The notes under the pieces were generated by a model. It was given only the letters and a program-made list of their open reading frames with translations, did not search any database and was not told the DNA's origin. A program made the position numbers and the translations under genes. A stretch of DNA of 64,000 nt from Atherinomorus stipes (lineage: Eukaryota > Chordata > Actinopteri > Atheriniformes > Atherinidae): positions 62,001 to 126,000 of the forward strand of contig JALJCO010009077.1 in assembly GCA_023101725.1 (NCBI GenBank). The letters run 5' to 3'. Positions 1 through 12,200 of this stretch are shown here, in pieces. Numbering within the stretch: the stretch's first letter is position 1; each line of letters starts with the position of its first letter.

Positions 1-583
1 GAGCGTCCAGTAGCCAGTGTTTATGCCATGGTCAGTTTGTCCACAAACAACTCTACGTCGCTGTATTAGTTACTCTGCCATCAACTTTGCGAGCTGCACA
101 GCCGGCAGGGCTGATGGAGAAGGCCTGGTCCTTAAACCCAGCTCCTCTTCCTGTCTATATTCTGCTGTGAGGGGCAGCCAGAGTCCAACTTACCCGACTG
201 TCACTATACCATCCAGATGAACCTCTGTAATTAATGGTGAGGAAACAAAAAGAAAAAAAAATAAGCAGGTCTTTTTTTGTCCTACTTCTGCTTTTCTTTT
301 TTTTTTTTACTTAAAAATAATGCCTGCATTTGCAATTAGATTTAAAATTGCTTAGTCTCACTCAATAAATGTAAACATATTTCAAACCGTGTAGGCCTGG
401 GAACATCATTTATAAATGTTATTACTCATCATTGCTATCTGTTCATAATCATAGTTCCAGTGACTTGGTAAGGAAATAGTCTGATGTATTTTCTTTAGTT
501 TTAGATAAATAGAGTTTTGATAGTTTGTTGTCCATTTCATTTGTATATATTAAGAATTTGTGCGTATGTGTATATTGTTTTAA
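1..583. other. Left edge, no supported gene
   Basis: I recognise no gene here. On the minus strand there is a splice-acceptor-like site near 224 and a short open stretch rich in Glu, Arg and Pro that ends at about 74-76. This could be the terminal exon of a neighbouring gene, but frame and splice sites do not agree cleanly. The rest is AT-rich with poly-A and poly-T tracts. Confidence 0.3.
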
Positions 584-799
584 GCTTTATGCACAACTCC
601 ACCACTTCCTGAACGTAAGCCAGCTCCTTTGTCTCATGTCTTTCATTACTGGACAAACTGATTAATCCAGGTGTGTCTGGCCATTGTCCCTGTGGTTACT
701 GAGGTCAGGCACACCTGGTTAATCAAATCGTCCAATGATGAAAGACAGGTCACAAAGGAGCTGGCTTAAGTAAGGCAGTAGTGGAGTTGTGCATAAAGC
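584..799. repeat. Palindromic MITE, copy 1
   Basis: The sequence is a near-perfect inverted repeat about 216 bp long. The left arm starts GCTTTATGCACAACTCCAC and the right arm ends with its exact reverse complement. The arms contain a DNase-unrelated core with GTCTTTCATTACTGGACAAA and the matching inverse. A second member lies at 63500-63716. It has no coding capacity. The hairpin shape fits a non-autonomous DNA transposon, but I cannot name its superfamily. Confidence 0.8.
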
Positions 800-3290
800 C
801 CATTGCATCTCTGAATTCCTGCCGGTCTTGAATCTCAACACAAGGTTAAATAAAGATTAAAGGTCAGCTAAATAAACAATTGAAAGGCCATAAAAAGGCT
901 TTAAAAATCAATAGTGGACCCTTAAAACCTTTTCTAAGAACACACTGGGAGTGCATCAGTGCAAAGAGGTACAAGAGGAGTAATGTATCCTCTTCTTGGT
1001 TTTAGTTAAAAGTCTGGCAGCTGAGTTCTGTAACCTCTGCAGTTGTTTACCAGATTTGTTTTGGTGTCTGTTCTTTGAAAGAAAGAGTAGATCATATTTT
1101 AGAAATATGATCTATTATCTTTTGTGATGTGTTGCTAAAATCTCAGAGGGCAGCTGACCCAGAGGCAGAGACTCTTTACAACAGGCTTTATGTGTTCACA
1201 CAAGAGCCAGTTTCAAGAGGTCAGTTCAGGGTTTTTTTTTTTTACACTGTAATTAAAGCCTATCACCTTATGTGTATCCTGGAATAAAACTGAAAATAAA
1301 GATATATACAGTACCATGAACAATGTACAGTACACAAAAAGATTGAAATATGAAACTTTTGGGTGAAATCTACTGAAAATTCTACAGTGATGCAATAGCA
1401 TGTATGTATCATGTCATGGTAATTTCTTCTTGTCAAACAGTGTATTGAAAGTAGCTAACAGTGGTGGGTACTGCATACCACAAATGATATCAACATCTCA
1501 ATAACTTGTCATATGTTTGGTGTAATCTTGCCCTGATGATGTCAAAAAGTGAAGAGGAAGATGAAGAGAACTGTCAAGATAGAAGCTGTTACTCAACCAG
1601 AACTTTTAGAGGTGGAGTCATGGCTCAGACACTTTGTTTTTTTGTGGTTGACTTTGTTAGAAAACATGTAATTTGAAAAAAAAAACGCACCAACACTGAA
1701 CAGTTGTGCATGTAGATTAGAAAAGTCTAAGCAGTTCACCTGGAAAGGTTAGAGTGGATTTTTAGCTCCATTCTGTCATCATACAAAAATCCCTTTCACA
1801 TTATTTTTTATCGCCAGAGAATTTATGTAAGAGGGTTTGAGGTGGTACCAAAGACCTCTCTGATTATTTTTTGTTTTCTCTAATATTTCATTAAATATAG
1901 GATGTTTCTGTTAAATGCTTAGATCTTCTCTAGACTGTCCCACTGAGCTGATTTCTCTTCCTTCGAGGACAATGCTTTCTTCTTTTTTAATCTTCAGATG
2001 TCTACCTCTGTTATTGTAGGGTAGACTAGTGTAGTCTATGTGTATACTATACATTTTGATGGAAAACAGCACTGCAGTGCAGTTGTTGCTCCATTTTATC
2101 AGTCCTTGGACAGTCAACTTTACTTTCTCATGCAGATGGCGCATTGTTCTACTTATAAGGTTGATTATATTAGTATTTATTTTCTGCCCTTCTGCTTCCA
2201 TTCTTTTTTACATTTGCTTAAAAAAATTTTAAACCTACATTAATGCATTATTTTATCCTTTATATTAACTAGGAGTGGGACTTAATTCTTTTTTTTTTTT
2301 AAATGAACGTGTTCAAAAAATTTACGCTTTTGATCACAGTTTGCCCAGCTCCCAGTTGCAGTCCCAGAGCGAATCTGGGATACGCATTTTTCTTAAGAAG
2401 CCGAAAGTATGTTCTTAAGAAGATCTTGATCGAAGATTAAGAAGATTTAATCCAATCTGTTTGTTTCCTTTGCTAGGATATTATGAATCTGACTTGTATT
2501 TTTCTGTCTGTTAAGCGCTCTGAGGTGACAATGTCATGAATTCACGCTATACAAATAAAGTTGAATTGAATTGAATCTTAGAGCTAAGATCTTCTTAATG
2601 AATCTGGAAAGCTAATTAACTGTGTGTGTTGTTACTTTCCCATAACAAACTGGTAAGTCAGTCAGGTTTAAGAATAGTATTGTGTGAAAATGTGCTGTTT
2701 ATGCAAGAGAAAAAGATTTTTATAAAACAGTAGCATTAATGTCATGAAGAAGACACACAGATTATCTACAGAGATCTGTATGTGATTTTCTTTGCCAGTA
2801 ATAAACAGTTTGAGGTCAGCGACTATATTTCCTTCCTGGGTGCATTATAATTATGTCGGTGGGAGGTTTTGCTACACATTCAGAAATAACAATGTGAGAG
2901 ATATTGTCAGATTTAAAGCCTCAGTTGCACCCCTGCTGTGAGATCTTGTGTAACCATCCATCTATTCGACAACTGAATGTGTCCAAAGCTGCCTCCACTT
3001 TAACTTATGTGAACCAGATGTACTTCTATTCTTCCTAAAGAAAAAAAAAAGGAATAAAAACTGCAGGCGATGAAACTTTTGAGTCCATTTAATCCATTTT
3101 GTCTGTCCATAATAAAGTGATTTTTTTCCAGAGAAGTTCACAGTGAACCAGTGTGGGTTACAAACTAAGTTGACAATGTTAAACAAACCAAAAATCATTC
3201 TTTTCTGAAACACAGATCATATATCTGTGGTATTTCAACTCTTCTATATAAAAAAAGAAAGTATAAGAAAATTCTCCTGCCAGTCTGTGT
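800..3290. other. Region downstream of CAND2, no gene seen
   Basis: This AT-rich stretch contains no convincing exon. The part next to 3291 is presumably the CAND2 3' UTR (minus strand). I could not fix its poly-A site, because several TTTATT blocks (AATAAA on the minus strand), for example near 2173-2180, are possible. Confidence 0.4.
2509..2577 (+). repeat. LINE/SINE-type 3' tail
   Basis: The stretch reads as a fish retroposon tail: a TTAAGCGCTCTGAGG-like block, then a CGCTATACAAATAAAG block, ending in TTGAATTGAATTGAAT. This type of tail is common at the 3' ends of fish L2-related LINEs and SINEs. Related inverse tails occur near 40822 and 62341. Confidence 0.6.
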
Positions 3291-6200
3291 CTAGCTCAGA
3301 TCCATGCTCTCTGTGGGTCCTATGCCCCCTCCCTCCCCTCCCTGGACGCTCTGGTAGATGGATGCCATGTCTGCATTGGATCTAATCTGGTTGGCGAAGT
3401 CGGCCATGCTGGGGCTCCTCTCCACCTCCGGCACAGCCAGCAGAGCGGCGACAGCTCGCATGGCCGAGCGCCGCAGCTCCTCCTGCTTCTCAAATTCCTG
3501 CTTCACAGAGCCGGCTTTCACCTGTTGGGAAGTCAAAATATTTTAATTTGTCACTTTTTCAAGGCTCCAAAACTCTGACATGCCGATCTTTTTCTTTGCA
3601 AGCTGTAGGATCCTTTTTTCTTGCATTACCTGAGCCAGTCAGAAACGTGATATTGCACATTGCTTGTTTGGTTTAAACATAAACCAAACAATTAAATTAC
3701 TATTACAGTTACTAAATATAGTTACTGTAGTTTCACTTCAAGTAGCTTCTTTCAATACAAAAGACCCTAACTGGCCATAACTGACCCTACTACACACTGA
3801 GCATGTGCACCAACAACACTGTAAGACTGGACTGTGCACATGCAAAGCTATTTTTAAAAAAATGAAACATCTATATATTTTAATTATTCAGAAGCTGAAT
3901 TATGTACAAATAAGACCGGTAAGAATCTGTAACTGTGCTTGTGTTTTAGTACCTTGGTGGTGCAAGTTGCTTTAAGTGGCTCCACCAGTCGGTCCAGTCT
4001 TTGGAGAACAGCAGCAGGGCACAAAGAGACCAGCCTGGCCAGCATCAGGAAGGTCAACATCTACAACTCACCAATAAAAACACAAATATGAGACAAGAAA
4101 TTGACTAAATGGTGAGAAACCTGTAGGTTTCGGGTGGCTCTGCCTGTGCACTGTGGTTTCTATTGTTAGAAACCACAACATGCTACTCAACAGAGGTGGT
4201 TTAAAGACTATTCATGAAAACTGATGGGAAAGGTTGACGGTAAGGCTTAAATGTTCTGTATCCGGACAGAAAACAAATCTGCTCCTGAGTTCAACTTTAT
4301 TCTGAAAAACCAAAATTCAAGAATATCCTCTGAGCCAGTCAAGGGAAACTAATGAGATATTATTTCATTACTTTATTCTTTGGTATGTTTTCTACTCACT
4401 CTGATGTCATAGTGGTCTTTAAGTCCTTCCTCTACATGATCCAAGAACTGCAGGACATCCAGGCCCTCCAGGCAACTGTCCAGCAGAGTGTACATGCACT
4501 CAAATGCTGCCTTGCGTACATCCAAACCATCATCTACAGTGTGTTTGAATGGACCCATCTCCACCTGGAGGGTACATACGAATCAGTACATTTGCACAGA
4601 TTATAAACATCAACACCTCCAGCTTCCCGATCAGAAGATCAACCTCTCTGATGAGATCCTTCCTGATCTGGGTTTCCTTGTAGAGATGAGGCAGCACTTT
4701 TCCCAGAAGACCGCGGATCAGAGATGGTTTGTTATGAGCAGCAGAGTTAAACATCACCAAGGCGACACGGCGTACATTGATGTCATCATCCTGCAGGGTC
4801 TTCAGGAAGTCACCTGTCACAAAGAGATATACACAATATGCAGGAAATGTTTGTTCAGCCTCCCCGTGTCTTTAAAGTTCTACCCAATCTGGTTTTATCC
4901 TTCAGAGGGTTACATGTAGCATGGGTTAAGATCTGAAAGCAGAAGGTCCTTTCTAACATTTTGAAGAATAAGAGCCACGTACTGTAGAGCTGTGACTGTG
5001 AAAGTTGGAGGCCTGGCTTAATATTTACCTGTGGTTCCTTATAAAATGATAATGAATCTTTGTTAGTGGGTCAATGTTGTATGGTTATTTTGTTTTTGTG
5101 TGTTTGTTTGGTCTGGACCCCTCGAAAACAAGATGTTACATCTCAAGGGGCTATCCTTTCAATAAATTTCAATGAATCCAGGTTGGAAGGCCCCAACATT
5201 TGTTTCACTGTGACTTTAAAGCAGATTCCTACTTGGATTCCTGTGAGGCTCACTGTCAAAAGTAAATGAAAGAAAACCGTTTTTGTGCCTGTGTGTCATA
5301 CCTATGCAGTCTTTTAGGAGTGAATCTACAGGAGCAGGATGGTCAACAATGGTGAACTTGATAGCAGTCACTACTGTGCTGCGAGCCAGAGCAGAACCTG
5401 CCAAACAAATGATGGAAAACATGAATAACAATTTAACATTTGCATGTTTGCTGTTAATCAGATGTTTTACATAAACGATGAAACACAAAATTGTAAGATA
5501 CTTCTTAGATCTGAAGCCAAATGCAAAGGATCTGAATGGAGTGTTATGATAAAGTTTTGGGCACCAAGAACTGCAACAAAAAAAAACTCAACAGCAATTT
5601 GTCCTGGTGGTCTTTTAGTTGCTGTGGATGCAACACAGACAGCGTAAATAAAATAAGTGATGGGACTAATTTACTTTCTACTGCAAAGTAATTGCTTGAA
5701 AGCTAATGAGATCTTCATCTTACCATCTTTCACAACAGAGAGACCTTCAAATGGAGTGATTTTGCTTTGGTTTAAAGCTTTGGACATATGTATAGACAGC
5801 AGACAGACGGACAGTTGGACCTTTAAAATCTCCACATTTAAGTTGAGCCGTAAGTGGGAAAATACTGTATCTTGCTTAGTGAAGCTGTGTTAAGGGTTAA
5901 AAAATACTTAAAATCAGAAAAGTCAAAATATAACATTTCAAAACATAACACCTGTACAGCCCTGCATGAGATGTTGAATTTGCAACCAAAGTTCATAAAA
6001 AGAGAGAAAAAAAAAGCATCCTCCTACCAGCTTTAAGTTGTTGTCGAAGTCTGGGCAGAAGTTGTGCAGGGTTGACTAAAGTCAGTTTTCCCAGACATTC
6101 AGCCACCAGATTCCTGGTCCCTTCCTCTGGACACTCACAGTGCTGAAATAGCAAAGCCCAGATAGACTCCACATGGGGTGAGAGACTAGAGGCTGGACAG

Positions 6201-9200
6201 GCGCTGAACACAGAAAGAGGGCAAATGAATTCAGCAGAAATACGGGAAATAATTTGCTTTTAGCTGTATTTTACTAAAGCTGGGTCATAGAAATTAAGTT
6301 AGTTCAATATTTTCTTTCCTCAGTTGCACTGTTAGTGAAAAAGGTATGAACAGAATTTACAGCATGGATAACAAACACGTAATGTAACCATTTTAAAGTA
6401 TTTCAGGGAAAAGAAAACGACAATGTTAACAGTAAAGCAAGTGAGAACGCCTCACCTAAAAAGAAAGCTTAAATAAGACACATATTCTGTAAATGTACAG
6501 CTTCACAAACCAGTGAACACACACCTGATGACCTCTTTGAGGGAGTGTAGGAGCAGGTATTGTCTCCGAGGCTGGGCTGAGATCTCCTTCAGCAGGAAGG
6601 GCAGGTACTCGTTCAGGCTGCCGACCGCCATGCTGCCTAAAGCACAGGAGGCTGCCGTCTTCACCTGGAAACACAAGCAAGACACGTTATCACCAACATT
6701 TATGATCTTTTTTCTAGCAGTTTTATCTTGTTGTATGATCTTTTACTCATCTCCTCACATTAGATGAAAATAACTTAATAAGGAATACATTTAGAGGGAT
6801 TTTGTTGGGGAGTTTTACTGTTTGCCTTAACCAGTGTGTAAACTCTTTTCTTTCTGTTCTTTTCCTCTCCTGTTCCTCTATTTCTATATTTTCTGGATGT
6901 CTGTGACAATTATCAACAGTCAAAATGAAGTGTAAAATCTGATTGTTGACACTTTTTAAATGTTTTATTTCTAGTTTTCATTCATCCCTTAATGGCTTTG
7001 AGGTTCACTAAAAAGCTCTTTCATGAACTAAATACATGGATCTCATGTTGAAAGCAGTTCCTAAAAAATAACAAGAATCGATCAACAAAATAAACTTTAA
7101 TTCATTCCTTTTTATTCATTACATTAAAAAAATAATTAATAAAAAAAAACCTGAACCACCATTTTATATTCTTTCTTTTAGCTTAAGCTAAACCACTAGT
7201 CTGCTAACTTAATGCTTGTTGACCCTATAAGTAAAATCTATCTGCAGCCCTGGAACCATGAAGTGCCTTACCTCCTCACTGGTGGAGGAGAAGGCCTCCA
7301 AGATGACTCCCTGCACCTCCTTACTCCCTCCCAAACTGCCGCTCCTCCCCACCTCCCCCAGACACAGCAAAGCCAGGACACGAGCGGACTCTGGAGAGCC
7401 CGGATTCTTCACCTGAGGTGCGAGAGGAAAGTTTAATCACACAGGTGCCGATTTAGTCATTATCACTGTTGTCATTCATCAGCAAAACAAGAGAAACACA
7501 GCTCAGGTCAGTTTGTGTCACTTATGGGGAAGTAAAACTCCAGCTGGTCTGAGGTAGAGGGAAAAAAGACAAAAAAACGTCAGATACTCATTTTAAATCT
7601 GTCACGCTCTGTCACATGTCACACACCTGTTGTATGAGGCTGGTCACAGTGCCGGGTGAGTCTTTGGGAGAAGCGGAGGATAGAGCCGCCACGCAGCGAG
7701 CCACCGAGTGGTAGGACTGTCTGTGGAGGACGCTGCTGTCTGCAGACGACTTAGAGCTCTGAAAAGGCTCCGTGAGAGACTTCAGCAACTGGCTGGAGAG
7801 GAGAAGAAAGATAATACAATACTACAATGAGCACTTTACGTTGAGAGTCATATTTGTTGGTAATAAGGAAGTACGACTGATAAAGGATTTCAAATGTGGT
7901 CGACTTATACCAAAGTCTCATACAGCAGCTTCATCATGCTGACATCAGGCAGTGAGGAGACTGAATAGACCACATACACAAGCATAAAAATATTCTCTTT
8001 TTATATTTCAAAATGTTATTTTACAAGGGGGTCCTTAAAGGGCATGGGGGCCTGCAAGGCTTTGACTGTGCAGAGCCGGTGTGATAGTTAAAAGTAAGCC
8101 CATGTACACACAGGAGCAAGTAAAAGTGTATCTGTTTAAGATTTAATTCAATTAATTTTTTGCTGTTGTTTATTATTATTCTTTGGAAATTACATTCACA
8201 TGGATAAAAAACAAAAAAACTTTTGAAACCAGGTCTCAAAGTGAATAAATGGAGGTCATCAAGATATACTTAGCAGGCCACACCTTGTAAATTCAGTGTA
8301 TTTTTGTATTGTGCATTGTAGTTTAGTGGAGCTACAGATGGGGAGTAGTTCGTCCTGGTAGTTTGGATTTTTCCTGGAAGATTTCATAACTGAAACATGC
8401 CTGAAGAAACACACACAGATGAAAAAAGTAAGGCAACTGTGTATGTCAGAGATGCACCAATCTACTTTTTGGGGGGTTCCAATTCAATTCAATTTCTGAA
8501 ATCTGAAAATCAGCCAATAATGATATATTTTTTAATCCTAAATAAGTTTATGTGATTATATTTGTGATTATCATCATCACTCTTGTTATTATTGTATTAA
8601 GTTTTATTAGGCTGCAGTAAACCACACATGACAAGCATCCAATAAAAAAATCAATCCAGTTTAAATGTTTTCCAACATAATGAAGAAAAACCCTCTAAAG
8701 TAAACTGAAGACAATCTGCTGCTGCTTCATAATCTTAACAAAAACAAAGGTACTTACAGTTTTGCTTGAAAGTTTATAAACCCTCTCATTAAAAACAGAA
8801 GAAAATCAGCTGCCAGTGAAATAAATTGAAATAGATAAAAGTAATGATAAATAAAACATGTCATGAGCATCATGACATTCATTTTGAATTGTGGTTCAAC
8901 AGAAATATTAAAAACAACAAAAATAAAAGAAGCAAACAAGCATGAGTTGAGCTACACTTTGAGGCAATCGCTGCGGGGGGGGGGGGTTGTCATCCTCACT
9001 GCCTGATGGAAAAAGCTGCCTCTGAGCCTGCTGGTTCTGGCCCGGAGACTCTGCAGCCTCCTCCCTGACGGCAGCAGGTATTTTGGTCCCCTGTTCCTGA
9101 GCAAGGTGCTTTTAAACCAAAATTCTAAATCAATATTTTATTTTGCTAAATTATAATTTAGTCATTTTTATTTATTCATTTATTTCAGTTTCTATTTATT

Positions 9201-12200
9201 TGAATTAGTGTTTTGAATTTAACCTTTTCTTTAATGGGAGGGTATGTAAACTTTCAACCGCAACTGTATAATTTAGCAGTAACAACTGCTTTTTTAATAC
9301 TTAAGATTCAAGAAAAGGGAAACAGGATGTATCTGTGAGATGGATCGGGGAATTCAGCGCGATATCCGATCTGTGAATCACATCAATATTGGAGCATGGT
9401 ACAGATATTGGATTGAATCGGTACCAAAATCTTATTATCAAAGGACAGGAAAAGACTCATGTAGAGTGCATCATTTGTGGGAGAGGCTAGCTAATGAAAG
9501 CCTGAAGCCAAGCACAGCTTCAGTGAGGGGTGGATGGGGTCCATGTCTTTTTAGTAGCTGCATGAAGAAGGTCCTCAAGGAAAACAGGACTCTACAGATG
9601 TTGTCTGTACAGACGTTGTCTGTACGTTGTCTGTAGAGTTTGATTCAAAATGATAAATGAACCTTGTGGGACTGAAAATGTCCTTTGAACAGGGTTTTCC
9701 CCTCAGACATACTGATCAGCTTTCCTGCCATCATATCAGACTAAGAACAGCTGTTTGATTAAACAGAAAATGCTGTCTGGATTGATTTTCTTTCAGTCAG
9801 CATGAAACAATCTGAGTCAGGCATATTTCTTGAAAAAGCTCCTGCTGAGCCACAGAAGACATTACACAATTTAAGCAGACTGATTATTACTGCCTGTGAT
9901 TAGTGAACTGATCTTTATCAATAACATTTGAGGACTTTCCCTTTTTAAAAAAAATGCAATCACTTCAGTATTAATTTAGTAAAATAACAGTGCAGACCTG
10001 ACTCAGATGTGACTTGGATTGATGTTAACACGCGGGAGACGTGATTTAATCTGAACAGATGACGCAAGGGGAGCTCTGATCAGCTTTCACTACGCTGTTT
10101 TATACTTGGTAATAAAATATAATGACTCTAATCGCCTAAAGAGATTTCATCATTGTGAGTTTTGGAAGGTCTTTATACCAGCTGATGAAATAATAACTGT
10201 TTACAAGCCTGAGGGAAACACTGACTTTTGCATACTGTATCCTTGCTGGAAAAAAGTTGTGACTATTCAGAACGCCATCTCCTAAACTACTTGATCAGTA
10301 TCAGCATTTTTAAACCTTTGTGGCTCAACAAAAACATTACAATCAAACCATTAGCGGTTCTCAACCATGAACAGCTTTCCCACCATAAAACTGCTGACCT
10401 GAGTACAACACTTCCAGTTTTTATTTATTTATTTATTTACTTAATGTGGGCACATCTGAGCTTAGCATCACATGATGTCTCACCTGTAGCCCAGGGTGCT
10501 GGCCTTGGAGAGCACCAGTGCTTGAAGAAAGTCCAGAATGGCAACCAGAGCGCCGCCTTGAAGCAACGGGGAATGAATCAGCCTGAAGACTCCTGGCAGC
10601 ACAGATGAGCTGATTTTAGCCAGAGAGGAGGAGCAGGCTTTGGCCATGCAAGTCAGCAAGGTGATGGATACCTAAGCAGAATCATACACGGCGTGAAGTA
10701 CATCAGAAGATCTGTAAAACATCTCTACAGAACATCGGTTTACAGAAAGCTCATGAAACCATCCATTAGTTAACAGGATATTTTTTTAAAAAATGCATAA
10801 AATAGCAGACTATTGATAACTTTCCTGTACAAATGGGAGCATTCCAGTATGTTTTGATATTTTCTTTATAGTATTTTAAATATTTTTGTCTTCTAAATCA
10901 AGATAATACTCTCAAAAAATCAAATGTGCACATTGTGAATGATATGTAATCATCAAATTGTATTGTAAGCATCTTTAAAGCTGCAGCCTTCCCTCTGCAG
11001 CTCTGCAGCTCTTCTTTTTAAAGTTTTTCCCACCAAACAAATAGCCACATGCACACACTCTAGTCACAACAAAAACACGTGAATGTATACATGTACAGTA
11101 TGCAGATGTGTACATGAATATGTAGGAGGATACTGCTTTTTTCTGTATTTATTTTTCTAAAAAAATGTTTTTGCAAACTCACAATTAAGGGATTGATGTT
11201 ACAACTTAAAGGAAGATTGAATTATGATTGAAAAAGGGGGTGGGAATAAATACGTTTTTACTTCATTCTGCTCCTACAGTAACTGTTACTTTCTATTTAA
11301 TCTGTCGAATAATTTGAGTTATTATTCATTTACTGTCCAAAATCAAACAATCAATTAATCAATCTGTTATCACTGATGAGGCTTGGTCAGCTTTCTCTTT
11401 GCTGAACATTCATTTTAACCTTCGGATTCTCAACTGTCCCAGCTAACATGGATCGGTCTGCTCAGATGTATAAACACCCCCAGCCTTTGCTGTGGTCCCT
11501 GTGCCAGAGAAAACCAGTCATCCAAAGAGTCAGTACAGGACTTTCTTTCCTGACCACAACCCATGAAACACATTAACCTTTGGCCAATTGGTTATTTTCT
11601 TAACAGACACCAACTAAATTTCAGATCTGTTGTTTTCACCAGTGGAAATTCTTCATTTAAATCTCCCAAATTAATTTTCTATTTATCTTTTATCTTTGTT
11701 TCTTTCTTAATCATACATACAGTGTTTGCTTTGATGTTGGAGTATATTTTTTTAAACGTTTGAAATAAAACACTATTACAAACGCTTCATTTAGACAAAG
11801 AGAGATCTGCTAAGTTATTGTGCACACACACCAACTGTTCAGAAATCGCAAAAACAGTTCTTTTGTAGCTCTGTAGCAAACTACTGCATTTTCACACTCT
11901 AGTTAGGTTAGTTACTTTTTCCACAGGGAAGTCCTCACCTACAAAGTACTGATATCATCATATAAATTCTACTGGCATTTGTTTCTTGGTGAGAAACTAA
12001 TTTTTTTTGTGTGTTTTTCTTTTCTCTTTTTTTGGGGGGGGGGGGGTTTAATGCCCATAATATTTCTTTGAAATGAGATCCACAGCAGCAAATTTCATTG
12101 CAACATTTCATTATGACTTCTATCAGAGATGGTTTAATCAGTGCCTGAAAATAAGCAAGTTCTCTGCAGAATTAATGGGATGGGATCCTACTGCTCTATC

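Noticed and set aside
1..240. Possible minus-strand terminal exon of another gene at the left edge
   Set aside because: There are open codons and splice-like sites, but the best frame hits a stop just upstream and would need an intron of about 26 bases. No known protein is recognised.
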